A stretch of 64,000 nt of DNA from Diogma glabrata (GCA_963693315.1 OY856188.1:189245604-189309603), one strand, 5' to 3'; counted from the first letter of the stretch, positions 47,405 through 59,580 are shown. The notes: a model not told the origin generated them from the letters alone. Numbers and translations are program-made.

Positions 47405-50256
47405 GGGCTATTATTTTGAAAACGTACATTTTTTTGTTGATTTTTAAATTTTTGATTTTTAAAAAATCTGAAATTTTGATATATTGTTGGCATTGACAAA
47501 AGGAAAAAAGTAATTTCTGCTTTTATTTTTTGAGTACTCTGAATCGGAGTTATGCGCGGTTGAATTTTGAGGCTTTTTCACGTAGTTTTTGGTAATGGTG
47601 GCAATATTTTGTGAATAGGTGCCACAAATTTCATCCGACTTACGTATATCTTTGCAAGTAAAAAGGAAAATAATTGAATAATTGAAATAAGTAAGTTTAA
47701 AATTAATAACTATTCTCTTTTCCGCTAGGCGGCGCGTAAAACCTTGGTTTACTTCAAAGCTCATATCTCAAAAAGTAGGCTTTTTTTTTTGTTTTTCACA
47801 AATTTTAAAGTAAACATATGCAGCTATGAAATTGAGAAATAAAAAGTCAGCAATTCAATATGGATTTTTTCTTACGATTTTTTAAAGTTTGGTATATGAA
47901 AAATTCACATGTGTTTTTTTATTAAGTTAATAATCCTGTACTAAATGTGGATCTAATAAATTAAACATTTCATATTTTAACACCTGCAATATATTTGATC
48001 CATTTTCTGTGCGGTTAAATGGTTAAAAACTTATTAAAAATTAATTTAAGTTATGTGGTAAAATAAAGGAATTTAAATTATTAAAAGGGTGTGTAAAATG
48101 TTTATTCATTTTAAAAAATGTCTATTCAGCCCCTTTTTACTAATTAAAATCTCATTAGAGGCTCATAATTTTAACATTTAAAATTTCTAATGACGCCCAC
48201 AAACGGTTTTTGACCAAATTATATTTGCATCCAATCAAAATATATTAAATTGTACCTACCTGATGCTACCTATGTCAAAACTATTTCAAGGGTATATATA
48301 TATTGATTGGATTGCCTTATAAACAATTATATTCCAAAATATTTAGAAGACATAACGTTTAGAAAAGATAATAATAGAAATGCCTTTCAAATTGTGCTGT
48401 AACTTGTACGGTCTCAAAAATCATCAGCGGACATCAAAAAATGTGAAACTGGTCACACCAGCTGTTATTCAAAAAGCTGCGACCCTAAATTTTACTTTGC
48501 GTGATGACCAGTTTATATGTGAAACATGTCGCACTTATATCTATAAAAATAAGGTAAATTTAATTATTTTATTAAAATGAATAAAAATTCATATGCAACT
48601 AATATTTTCTATACAGCAGCTTTCATGTTCGGAAACTATCGATAGTGAAATTATTTCTATAAATCAGGATGTTGAAAATGTTCCAACGAACGAAAATATT
48701 CAAATACCTCCAGCATCTTTAGATCCATCACCAGTTTCGGTTGATACTATATCTCCACCAGTTCCCGAACTACTTAATGACATTTTAGAAGATATTAACA
48801 ATGTTCTTGGAAGGTTAGCCGAATCTCCTATCAAACAAAACCATATTACAACAGGAAGTTATAAAAAAATTGCAAGTGTCACATCGGCAATAAGTCAAAG
48901 AATATTTCAAGTAGATTCAGTTAAAGTGTTGTCACCAAACGAGGAATGTGAATATACATTATGGCTTATGAACCTTAAAAAAGAGTTTAAAGATGCCAGC
49001 TGCAAATCAAAACAAGTGTTTTTGTTGACAACTCTACCACGTAAATTTTGGTCAAATCAACGTATCCAGGATGAATTTAATGCATCAAGACGACTGGTAG
49101 AATTCGCCATGGATCTGTTGGAAACAGTAGGTCCTTACAGTTGGCCTCAAAGCAAACAAGTGCACAGTTTGTCACAAAATATAGTAAAACAAATTCAAAC
49201 ATACTTCTTATCAGAGGAAATTAGTAGAACAATGCCTGGCCTTAAAGATGTTGTTACTATTACAGAAGGATCGACAAAAATTAAGAAATCAAAGCGGTTG
49301 GTGTTATGGACCCTCACCGACATCTACGAAATGTTCTTAGAAGAAAACAAAGAACTCAAGGATTCCACTGTTTTTTACCGGATAACACTACACCCGATAA
49401 AATAATTGTCAAAATGTTTTCTTTTTCTGATGATCATAAATATTTCAATTTAAAGGCAAAAAAAAATATATAAATTAATTTTTTAATGTATTTATTTATA
49501 ATATTGACTAAATTATAATGTTTATAGGAAAAATATTTTTTTAATGTTTTTTTCTAATGTTAGTGTTGGTGATGTTGAAATTATAACAAAATCTTCGATC
49601 ATTGGGATCTCCAATTCTTATTCTGAATAAAAGCCTGTTTCTCAATCAGAAATACACAAAAAATGGTTCAAATTTATGGCAGGTGTTAAAATATGAAATG
49701 TTTAATTTATTAGATCCACATTTAGTACAGGATTATTAACTTAATAAAAAAACACATGTGAATTTTTCATATACCAAACTTTAAAAAATCGTAAGAAAAA
49801 ATCCATATTGAATTGCTGACTTTTTATTTCTCAATTTCATAGCTGCATATGTTTACTTTAAAATTTGTGAAAAACAAAAAAAAAAAAAAGCCGAGTTTTT
49901 GAGATATGAGCTTTGAAGTAAACCAAGGTTTTACGCGCCGCCTAGCGGAAAAGAGAATAGTTATTAATTTTAAACTTACTTATTTCAATTATTCAATTAT
50001 TTTCCTTTTTACTTGCAAAAATATACGTAAGTCGGATGAAATTTGTGGCACCTATTCACAAAACATTGCCACCATTACCAAAAACTACGTGAAAAAGCCT
50101 CCAAATTCAACCGCGCATAACTCCGATTCAGAGTACACAAAAAATAAAAGCAGAAATTACTTTTTTCCTTTCGTCAATACCAACAAAATATCAAAATTTC
50201 AGATTTTTAAAAAGTAGTTGTTTTTTTTTCGATGTACGTTTTCAAAATAATAGCCC
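47405..50256 (+). mobile_element. DNA transposon with ~0.6-kb terminal inverted repeats
   Basis: The ends are GGGCTATTATTTTGAAAAC and its complement. The inverted repeats extend to about 48012 on the left and from about 49655 on the right, with high identity except towards the inner ends. The minisatellite around it shows the pre-insertion sequence: flanks read CATATAT and ATAATATAC, so a short AT-rich duplication of up to 4 bp is possible but ambiguous. Inside is one spliced gene (48380-49405). ORFs of about 100 residues in both arms (47459-47764, 49906-50217) are the same arm read in both copies. Confidence 0.9.
48380..49405 (+). CDS. Truncated transposase-like protein with MPG-x-KD motif
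   Basis: Exon 1 (48380-48553) gives a Cys pattern CCNLYG, FICETCRTYIYKNK. A 63-nt intron (GTAAAT ... TTTCTATACAG) is followed by exon 2 (48617-49405). Together they make 320 residues with no stop. The motifs ECEYTLWLMNLKKEFKDAS, VFLLTTLPRKFW, FNASRRLVEFAMDLL, SRTMPGLKDVVTI and KSKRLVLWTLTDIYEMF follow the order of a large animal repeat-encoded family whose hallmark is R-x-(C/M)PG-x-KD, from my memory of such proteins. Full-length members continue far beyond this point into a Cys/His-rich catalytic part, which is absent here, so this element probably cannot move by itself. Confidence 0.65.
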
Positions 50257-50790
50257 ATAATATACATTAGAAAATATCACAAATCTTATAGTTGTAAAAT
50301 GACGAAGACGATGAATCAAAAATATAATTTCCAATGATGAATTCATACATCCATATCATAAATCTTTAGAGTTGTAAACTAACGAAGACGATGATTCAAA
50401 AATATAATTTCCATTGATGAATCCATATATACATTGGAAAATATCACAAATCTTATAGTTGTAAAATAACGAAGACGATGAAGCAAAAATACGATTTACA
50501 TTGATGAATTTATTATAAACTTTATAGTTGAAAATAATCAAAGAAGAATCATAAATATAGTTTACTATGATGAGTTCACATATACATATCACCAATCTTA
50601 TATTTTGAAAATGACGAAGACGATGAATTATAAATATGTACCGGTTACTGTGTTGAGTTCATATATGCATATCACAAATCTTATATTTTGAAAATGACAA
50701 AGACGATGAATTCTAAATGCCGGTTACTATGTTGATAAACACACGTACAACTCGTATGGTTGAAATGAAGAAGACGATGAAATTGCTTAA
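50257..50790. repeat. Minisatellite (~80-bp units), right part
   Basis: Seven further units with AACGAAGACGATGA-type cores near 50299, 50381, 50467, 50537, 50612, 50692 and 50765, becoming more diverged to the right. It continues the array interrupted at 47404. Confidence 0.88.
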
Positions 50791-50992
50791 TGCATTGCTA
50801 ATATGATTAGTCGATTGGAAACAAGAATATATTATCAGGCTTGATTATAAATAATTTAAAGAAATACTTAGCTCGTTAACTATTATTTCCTGCCATTCTT
50901 CCGCCATTTTGCACTAAATCTCCAATGTTTTATAAAACAAACTAATTCTCAATTTCTTCTTATCATGGTTCTGTTTGTTTTATTAAAGTTAA

Positions 50993-51432
50993 CTAGGAGG
51001 GCCCGGCGTGCTTCGCTACGCTTATAAATAAAGTTTTTGCGTAGACATTTTGTTGACGTAGAAGCAATGATTTCAAAAAGTGGTAATGAGAAATGCTAGC
51101 ATATAATTTTTAATTTTTCTTTTTAAATATATGAATGAAAAATAATCAGAACTCTAGCTGATCAGTTCGGATATATGAAAAATTAGCGATCAAATAAGTT
51201 AGAGATCAAATAAGCTTACTTGAAAACTTATTTGATCGCTAATATTTCATATATCCGAACTGATCAGCTAGAGTTCTGATTATTTTTCATTCATATATTT
51301 AAAAAGAAAAATTAAAAATTATATGCTAGCATTTCTCATTACCACTTTTTGAAATCATTGCTTCTACGTCAACAAAATGTCTACGCAAAAACTTTATTTA
51401 TAAGCGTAGCGAAGCACGCCGGGCCCTCCTAG
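50993..51432. repeat. 440-bp near-perfect palindrome of two Helitron 3' ends
   Basis: Arms 50993-51200 and 51225-51432 are each 208 bp and differ at one base that I can see. The spacer is 24 bp. Each arm ends with GCCGGGCCCTCCTAG and contains AGCGTAGCGAAGCACGCC, the GC-rich hairpin region expected near a Helitron 3' terminus. Both outer tips are followed by T. Confidence 0.95.
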
Positions 51433-52069
51433 TCAACATTATTACGCATATAATCTCTTTTATTCCGACGACTCGATCTACCACTCACTTCCAAACGTTT
51501 ACGACGTGGTCTTGGCATCGAAATAATATCAAAATAATATCGAAATAATATCAAATAACAAAATAATCAAAATAATATCTAAATAATACCGAAATAATAT
51601 CGAAATAATATCAAATAACAAAATAATCGAAATAATATCAAAATAATATCGAAAACCTTCCATTTACGAAGACATAAGAAGACTAAAATTAAATTCCATC
51701 TACGTTTGTAAATACACTGAAATTTGATTAGAATATTTTTACTAATACTACGCATACGAATATAAATAATACGTTTATTACTACCCACTACCAAAGAATA
51801 TATGAAAAATAAAATTTAAAAAAATAAAATAAAATTTTTTAAATTTCATTTCGTTTTTGTATGTATGTAAACTTATAATGCATATGTATATAAAAAGTTT
51901 TTCGTATATAATAACTTTTTTATTTATGATCCGAAAAATCCCAAAAATCTTTAAAACCTAAGTTACAGTAATATCAGTTAACAGTGAAAATTTGAAATTA
52001 ATCAAAATTCGAATAAAAAAGCCTTAGGCTCCAGAAAGTTTTTTTCTAGCGTATTAATATATAAGAAGA
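50993..52069 (-). mobile_element. Non-autonomous Helitron with a palindromic 3' end
   Basis: On the minus strand the element starts at 52069 (TCTTCTTATATATT, preceded by A) and shares leader, ATG and about 80 bp of Rep coding start with 1-1780 (51433-52069). It then jumps directly into a palindrome and ends at CTAG, position 50993, followed by T: the Helitron hallmarks 5' TC and 3' CTRR|T. The 1077-bp copy has lost nearly all the Rep gene. A microrepeat of AAATAATATC units lies at 51515-51640 in the leader. Confidence 0.88.
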
Positions 52070-52720
52070 TATCAATGGTTGAAAATGGTTTGGTTAAATC
52101 AATATTTCCAGATTATTATAAATCAATATTTCCAGTTTATTTTGTTTAACAAATATTCATATTTGATACACAGTAATAGTCAATTTAGAAATGATTAGAT
52201 TACTAATTTTAATTTATTTAATTAACTTACATTTAGATTTAATATAAATTAACAGTTAATATATAACATTTTATGATTATTAATTTTGATTCGTTTAAAT
52301 TTATATGAAACACACTTTAACTGTTAATCTCTAATATTTTATGATTATCAATTTTGATTTGTTTAACTAATATTATTATGAAATACCCATGAACAGGTAA
52401 TCCTTTAACACTTTAATTTTTGGAATCATTTACAAAACCCAGTAACAACAATTTAATAGGTTTTTGTTCATTATTTTTTCTTCCTTAACCGGACAATTAA
52501 TTTTCACTATGTTACCTTTGGCTTCAATTAACAAATTTTTAATGTGAACTGATTTTAACTACAATAATTAAAGCCACGGAATTTTTGTTTTGTTTGACTT
52601 ACTTCCTTTATCGCTTATATAGAAGTCTGAATCAATCTCGAAATTTCTACTGATTTATAGTTTGTACGTTTAAAGAAACTGGTTTTGTAATTGAACAAAA
52701 CGAATAGATAAATGTTATAG
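52070..52720. other. 650 bp without a recognised gene
   Basis: AT-rich sequence between the Helitron 5' end and the helicase remnant. AAATCAATATTTCCAG is duplicated at 52096 and 52120. Nothing else was recognised. Confidence 0.5.
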
Positions 52721-53523
52721 ATGAGGGGACATTTCACAACAAAAATCAATTTACACCGTCGTTTTTCGGATGTTCGTAACTTTAAGTGTGAAACTGATGT
52801 TGATGTTTTTTATGTTTTTGGTTTGACGGATGGATTTTCCGAACAGTATGACTTTATAAAGTGGTTCGACCTTGTTAGTTCAAAGCCCACAAATAATAAT
52901 GTTGAACATCATAAAATAAAAGAAAATCTTTACTTAAGAAAACGAACGCATGAATGCCCGATCAACCATTTTAAATATAAAGTTGATCCAGAACCAGAAA
53001 AGTTTTAGTTTGCTTTGTTGTTTTTATTTAAATCATGGAGAAATGTAGAAGATCTGAAAACGGTTTTGAAACTTACGCTGAAGCATTTGAGACCTTTAAG
53101 CCAAATCTAAAGAACGCCATGGAATTATAAATTATAAACCAAAAAATCAAAGATATTGAAAAAGAAGAACTATCCAGCTGTACTGATTCTTTAGAATGCA
53201 AAACTATTGAAGCTGAAAAAGCAATGAAAGACTTTATTGAAATTCATGAAAATATAGCCGAAGTCAATATTGAAACCGTTATCTCAATGCTTAACGCAGT
53301 TTAAAAACGAGTATATAATAAAGGTGTTACGCTATGCAACATGGATCAGAAAATTTACGCCGTTAAGTTAGTGGCGAAGGAGGAACAGGGAAAAGTTATC
53401 TAATTTATGCTATTAGATGCTGGACAAAGCAGGTTTTACTCAAACGAGTAGCAATAACAACTCCAACGGGTATTGCAGCCTATTCCATTCAAGGATTGAC
53501 AATTCACAGATTATTTCAACTAC
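52721..53523 (+). pseudogene. Pif1-type helicase remnant of a Helentron/Helitron
   Basis: The 95-residue frame at 52721-53008 includes YDFIKWFDLVSSKPTNNN, LYLRKRTHECPINHFKY and DPEPEKF, the segment just before the helicase in Helentron-type proteins. It is followed in other frames by ALLFLFKSWRNVEDLKT. At 53365-53523 an open stretch reads SGEGGTGKSYLIYAI (Walker A) and ITTPTGIAAYSIQGLTIHRL (Pif1 motif Ia region), then ends at LFQLP, where a LINE-like tail and MITE begin. It is colinear with the Rep-associated domain at 46281-46990 and may be the same element. Confidence 0.8.
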
Positions 53524-53602
53524 CAATATTTTATTTATTTATTTATTTACATTGGCACATAACAATCAAACATAATTAAGGTTATTAACATGTTCATTAC
53601 TA
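53524..53602 (-). other. Possible LINE 3' tail
   Basis: TATTTATTTATTTATTTACA at the junction with the helicase remnant reads on the minus strand as a TAAATAAATA-type tail, typical of a LINE 3' end inserted into the helicase. The LINE body would lie to the right (LINE coding remnants at 56190-56890 are on the same strand), but continuity is not shown. Confidence 0.45.
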
Positions 53603-54294
53603 CGTCGCTTTAATAATGAAACAACGTATTCGCAAAAGTGTAGTTTCGAGATAATTGGGTTTAAAGATTTCTCGATTTTCTGATTTTCGTAAACTCGGCA
53701 GCACAATTGAATGAATAAAGATATTGGAAAAAAAATTTCTACCAATTAATCTTGACTAATTTCCCCACAGCATATTAAAATTTCACATTAGTACCTGCTG
53801 GCTTTTCTACCTAAAAAGAGGTAAAAAGTCAATCAGGTACCTTATACGTTATTTCATATTTCATATACATTATTTCATTTTGCATGGAAGGACGATTAAG
53901 CCTAAAACTAATTATTATTGAAATAACACATAATATTCTTACAATTTTTTATTTATATAAACCGGCATATCATGTAGTAATGAATGATGCTTATACAATA
54001 TTTTAGATTTACCATTTCGTGTGGCGATCGTAATGTATGTAAAGTATACGACACTGATTTTACCCAAGTTATTATTCTGTAGGAATTGAAATATCGTACA
54101 TGCGTTTACGCTGTTTCAATATTTAACCAAATTCAAATTTGCATGTACGTTAATTAACAATATATTAATTTTCACCCCCAGTTATAAAAAAATTGGAAAA
54201 TGTTAAAATGCCACTTCCTTATGGGGAATGCAGCGCACCCATTATATAAAAACAACGTATATATGGCATACGTTATTTCATTATTAAAGCGACG
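53603..54294. mobile_element. 692-bp MITE
   Basis: The ends CGTCGCTTTAATAATGAAA and the exact complement are followed inward by ACGTAT on both sides. The flanking duplication is ACTA (53599-53602 and 54295-54298). A 4-bp duplication does not by itself identify a superfamily. No coding capacity. Confidence 0.85.
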
Positions 54295-54298
54295 ACTA

Positions 54299-56185
54299 CA
54301 TCCTATATCTTTAAAAAAAAAAGATGCAGGATATACAACACATTAACCTTTTCAAATCTAATGTTTGTATTAATGAAATTTATTAAATTGAATTATTGTA
54401 TTCATAGATTATATATCATTATTATACTATCACCATTTCATTATTACTATTAATCATTATTCATTATTATATTCAATAAAAAGAAAAATACAAAATTGTC
54501 TTGGTTTGGAGGACCGCTGGTGTGTAGAAATACCGGCTGCGTCAATTGTAATGGTTTGGGAGCTCCGGATGTATCAACTATAACGATGTGGAAGTTGGAT
54601 TGGTTTTTCCAGATTCCCCTACTTCACTAATCACTAATTTGATTATAAAAAAACTCTTACCTGGTGTTCGCCTGTTTCTCAGGTAGTCGTATGAAATGAA
54701 AAAAATCTTCGTTTTCTCTTAAAAAACAATTTCTTTCATAATCTATTAAACACAGTATTGATTTTCACAGAGGGAATATTTTTCTTTAAATTCTAAATTT
54801 CTGGAACACAATGGTGATTTTCACAGATAGAAATATTTTAATTTTATATTTTTTGAACACAATAGTGATTTTCCACAGTTAGAAATATTTTCTTTTAAAT
54901 TCAAATTTTCTTTTAATAATTTATTGAACACAATATTGATTTCTCATAGATATAACTATTTTCTTTTGAATTCGAATTTTCTTCTAATAATTTATTGAAC
55001 AAAATATTGATTTTATAGATAGAAATATTTTCTTTTAATAATTTTATTGAACACAATATAGATGATAGAAATATTTTCCCGATAACTACTTCGCGTTTTT
55101 ATATCTCGACAGACGATATTTCGGTGTTTTGTAAACTCGAACTTCAGACTTTACGGTTTGGGGTCCATTAGGATAGACCCCCGCGGTTCGCGGTGCAGTT
55201 TAGAACTGCCTTTATTAAAAATTATTAGATACAGACTTTTTTCTACAATTTCTGTTGGTATTTATAATAAATTTGTAAATTTTTCAGCCAATCAGAAATT
55301 GTAAATTAATATTTCTATGAATGGAATTTATGAATGAAAAGTTGGGAAAAAGAAAATGCAACTTCGCTTTTTTCGATGGATTATTCAATTAGAATTTTAA
55401 GTTAATTTGTAAGTTTTTTTTATTATATTACTGGATTTCCGTTTCACATAGAAAATTAATTGAAATTTGAATTAATGATTTCTAGAAATATGTATATTTG
55501 TTTGGATTATTATGATTAGAATTTGGTTTATATTATAGAAATTACTTAAATTGCATTTTTTAATTGCATTTTTTGATTTGTTAATGGGAGGTTTTTTGAT
55601 AGCCAATGTATGTTGGTTTGGATTGTTTTAATTAGAATTTGGTTTATGTTATAGAAATAGCTGAGATGGGACTTTTGGTGTGTTAATGGAAAGTTTTTGG
55701 ATATTCGAATATATTTGGGTTCTATACGTTGCGAATTATTATTTCAATTATTGAATTGAATATTTATGGGAATATGTGAAACATGTTTTAACATGTTTAC
55801 TTTGCCTTTGTAGAAACTGCTGAGATGAGGCTTTTGGTTTTATAGAAAATGTTGTATATTTACGAATTATTAGTTTATTTCATAGGATGCTGCAATAATG
55901 AGTTTTATGCTGAAATTGAGATTCAGAGGATATGTATATGGAAACTTCTGATCAAACAATGTTGTAATGTTTGGAAAAGATTGTTGCATCTTATGATGAA
56001 ATAGGGCTTGGGAGGTTTATAAGATTGGATTAAAATAGATTTGATTATGATATTTTCGTATTGTCTTGTTTGTTTAATTAATGTTAAACTACATTATGTA
56101 GTTTACAGGTTTGCTAGGATATATTTGTATATTCCTATTTAGGAATACTACAAAATTACTTCGCTGTACATTTAAATTTGAATTG
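54299..56185. other. 1.9 kb of AT-rich repeats, possible LTR of the second Gypsy element
   Basis: At 54715-55080 about five diverged units of 65-75 bp share TTTATTGAACACAATATTGAT and AGAAATATTTTCTTTTAA blocks. A GC-richer stretch near 55150-55210 (GGGGTCCATTAGGATAGACC) ends the array. At 55480-55760 two diverged ~130-bp copies share TGATTAGAATTTGGTTTAT. Position downstream of the Gypsy integrase makes a 3' LTR plausible but no second LTR is in the window. Confidence 0.4.
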
Positions 56186-56189
56186 GTAT

Positions 56190-56890
56190 TTAAGATATAT
56201 TTAGATAATTCTTACAAGACTTCTTAAAATCGTTAATACTACATGGCTGTTTCATACTGTGCGGAAGTTGATTCCATAGACCGACGCTATCTACAAAATA
56301 ACTCCTTTTAAGTGTAGTACCATTGAACCGTGGAATATTTAAATTCCTGGTCCTGGTTGATCTACTAAATTTAAATCTATTACGAACATAGTTAGCTGTA
56401 TGTGTAATTAATAATTTTTTTGTGAACATAAGAACTCGGAAACTGTAATTAGTGAACAATGGACACCCCAGTATAGATGATGAAAATTTAGAGATATGGT
56501 CATTAAGTTTTAGATTATGTACAAATCTAATACATGCATTAAACGCAGTTTGTAGCTTTATTTTGGATAAGTAATCTAAATTATAAAATATAATATCAGC
56601 ATAAGTAAAGAATGGAACAATCAGAGCTTTAATAAGTTTAAGTTTAATATCTTTAGAGAGAAGAGACTTTGCCACTCTTAGTTTTGCAACCAACCCATAT
56701 ACAACAGATACTTGATACATGATCATTCCAATTAAGATTTTTATTTACATATAAACCAAGATTTTTGACCTTACTCAAATAATTAACAACTTCGCCCTGT
56801 AAAAACAAAGAAGGCAGGTCAGAATAATTCATTCGCTTAGAAATACAGATTGCCTGAGTTTTTTTACAATTTAATAAAAGCTCATTCGCA
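56190..56890 (-). pseudogene. LINE RT, C-terminal part
   Basis: At 56720-56890 NELLLNCKKTQAICIS, VVNYLSKVKNLGLYVNKNLN and WNDHVS are the end of the RT palm. One base of shift near 56720 leads to the 178-residue frame with LIKALIVPFFTYADIIFYNL, LQTAFNACIRFVHNLKL, TTLKRSYFVDSVGLWNQLP and a stop at NYLNIS. This post-RT arrangement is typical of CR1/Jockey-like LINEs in insects. The 5' part is cut at about 56890 against AT-rich sequence and the Gypsy integrase. Confidence 0.8.
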
Positions 56891-56939
56891 TTATTATAGA
56901 TATTTATATTTATATATTATATATTTTACAATATTTATA

Positions 56940-57470
56940 TATATTTAATATTTCTTCCTCCAAAATTTCACTTATATTTTGGTCTTCTGGATTTCGCATT
57001 TTCACCCCATACATGACTTTGAAGGGCGTTGTAGAGATGCTTCTCTGCCAAGTCGAATTGATAAATCTTTGAAGTTTATTCGTATGTTTGAACCAATTTT
57101 CTGGAGAATTGGTGGATAATTTTGCTAGGGCCGGAATGATAATTCTGTTAATTCTCTCTATTTGCCCATTTCCTCTTGGCACTCCTGTAGTGATTTGTAA
57201 CAATTCTATTTTATTTTCCGCACAATAGGTACCAAATTCATGTGATGTGAATATTGCTGCCCTATCCGAAACAATTCTTTTGGGATTTCCAAATTTTATT
57301 CTTTGTATGTCCAGGCTCTTTATTACTTCTAATGTTGTTATGGTTTTTACTGGGTATACAAACATACTTGGCGAAAGCATCTACAACGGAAAAAATATAT
57401 TTATAACTTTTAGGGATAGAAGTTATAAGCCCCAGATGGTCTATGTTGTGTTTTGAAACCCCATTTGTTT
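56940..57470 (-). pseudogene. Gypsy integrase core, second element
   Basis: From 57470: IDHLGLITSIPKSYKYIFSV (first Asp), a one-base shift near 57370, then YPVKTITTLEVIKSL, PKRIVSDRAAIFTSHEFG (second Asp) and GVPRGNGQIERINRIIIP (catalytic Glu), followed by PENWFKHTNKLQRFIN and TPFKVMYGVKMRNPE. It is clearly a different lineage from the integrase at 13.6-14.9 kb. It ends in an AT-rich tail near 56940. RT and RNase H of probably the same copy lie at 62.6-64.0 kb. Confidence 0.88.
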
Positions 57471-57750
57471 CATACGGTTCGAAAAAAGTTTATTTTCTGT
57501 AAAAATAACTGCACAAACATTCGTGAAATTTATTAACAAATAATGCTTTTAATAATTTTTATTTAATCTATCACAAAAATTTAAACTTGTACATCTTCAA
57601 ATAATAGTTGAATTTACAAGGTTTGAGTACAAAACATTTATATTTATATTTAATAAAATTTTAAGTACAACGTACAACGTACAAAACGTCGTAAACGAAT
57701 GAATTAATATTTTTACTTTCTTCGTTATTTATATATTTATTGAATTTGTT

Positions 57751-57895
57751 TAAAGCATGCTACAGACCATACAATCAATTTTTCAATCAATCGAAAACGA
57801 AAATAAACGAAATAAAAGGTAGGGTAAAAATCCCCTAAATTTTATTTCGTTTTCAATTGATTGACAAATTGATTGTAGGTCTGTAACATGCTTTA
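57751..57895. repeat. 145-bp foldback element
   Basis: Arms of about 58 bp, TAAAGCATGCTACAGACC at the left and the complement at the right with a few mismatches, almost meet in the middle (short loop with GGTAGGGTAAAAATCCCC). It could be a tiny MITE. Confidence 0.85.
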
Positions 57896-57904
57896 GTGTG
57901 GTAC

Positions 57905-59580
57905 GGGTGATAGGGTGTTCCTAATATAATTTATTGTTTTGTTTGCACGTGTAGCAACACATATAACATATGTTATACAGGGATACCCATCTTTATCTAT
58001 GTTATGAAGAAATCCTTCCTATTTACCGGTTGTCCTTTGAGCCAAAATGCAAGGAATACAATTGCCCCTATATCTTTCACATTTTATTTTGTAATGAATA
58101 TTGTTTCAGAGATGCTAACGAATGCTAACATCTCAAAAGAAAATCTGAAACCGTCGTGGCTAATTAATTATTCCAGCTGCTCTAGTCACTGGGTACGAGG
58201 CAGATGTTGGTTTCCATTCATCACAAAAACATAATATGCACGCCAAGATGATAAGATGGATAATCGGGAGAAAAATTGAAAAGATAATTTAGGTTCTGAC
58301 GACCGTTGCGAAGGTGGAAGGGACGACCGAGAGTCTGCGCACCAACCTCAACTGAATCTAGGTAATCATGCCGAAATACTGGAATGTACCTGTTTGAAAT
58401 TCATATGAGAAAGATAAAACTAACAAAGTCCACGTACCTTCAGATGTGAATCCTGATCTTCTGTGGATCGTCTAACAAGCCATTAGTATAACATTATTTA
58501 ATATGTAGTTAAAGTATATGCATTTGCAATGATGATGTTCAGCAGACAACTTCTCAAATAAAGTATATGAATTTGTAATAATAATGATGTTCAGCAAACA
58601 ATTTCTCATATAAAGTATATGGGTTCATAATAATGTATTTCAGCAAATAGTTTATCAAATAAAGTATACGAATATGTAATAATGATGTCCAGCAAACAGT
58701 TTCTCAAATAAAGTATACGAATTTGTAATAATGTAGTTCGGCAAACTGGTTTCTCAACTACAGTATACGAAGTTGTAGTAATGATGTTTAGCTAACAATT
58801 CATCAAATAAAGTGAACGAATTTGTAATAACGTGGTTTAGCAAATAGTTTATCAAATAAAGTATACGAATACTATATGCAGTAACGATGCTCAGCAAACA
58901 AGTTTTCAAATAAAGCATATGAATATGTAATAATGTAGCTCAGCAAAACTATAGTAGTAATGATGCTCAACAAACGATTTCTCAAATAAAATATCCACGA
59001 CTAAATCTGGATTCATATATCCATCCAGCGGTAACACCAATCACCGTTTTTAAAAAAAAACCTTATTCACGTCTTCAAAAAAAAACTAATTTAATTTTAC
59101 AACATATTCACATATGTTCACAAGTTACAACATATTCACAGATATTACTAATCTAGACTTATTACAAATTTTTTTATATATATTTTTTCTTTTATTACTA
59201 TCAATTAATTTAATTGGTGTACCTTCGACCATGATCTAGGATCTACTGCCGCACAAAAATCTTTCATCATCGAAGAAAAAAAACTCAAAAAAAAAGTTTG
59301 GTAATTTTCCATTACATAACAAAAAATTTTTGGCGGTTTTTCGTTTTACTATACAAACAACAACAAAAAAAGAAAAAAAATCTCAAACGAGTCTCAGTTA
59401 TAATTGACTTGACAAGGAAGAAGCGAGAAAAAGTGAGAAAAACTTAAACCAACCATAATTAAAGTTTGATTTTAATCAATGATTTTATCACTAATAAAGT
59501 TTCAGAACTGTCAAAATTTCTGTTTACCAATATGACAACCAATCAAAAAATTATTTGCCCTCATAGCGAACACCCTGTAT
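57905..59580. other. 1.7 kb non-coding stretch, possible MITE with internal minisatellite
   Basis: AGGGTGTTC at 57914 and GAACACCCT near 59568 are inverted to each other and might be the ends of a non-autonomous element. The match is only 9 bp and no target duplication is clear. Besides the minisatellite at 58500-58990, no gene is recognised. Confidence 0.35.
58500..58990. repeat. Minisatellite, about nine units of 50-62 bp
   Basis: Units carry TCAAATAAAGTATACGAAT, TGTAATAATGATGTTCAGC and AAACAATTTC, with spacing 50-62 bp and moderate divergence. Some units have a shorter GTAATAATGTAG variant, giving an alternating pattern. Confidence 0.88.

Noticed and set aside
47459..50217. Matching ~100-residue ORFs in both arms of the long-TIR element
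   Set aside because: They are the same arm sequence read twice and have no recognised domain; the coding gene lies between the arms.
58500..58990. Regular repeats as a CRISPR-like array
   Set aside because: Units are contiguous diverged tandem repeats with no spacer structure.
57905..59580. MITE defined by AGGGTGTTC ends
   Set aside because: A 9-bp match without target duplication is too weak; kept only as a low-confidence note.
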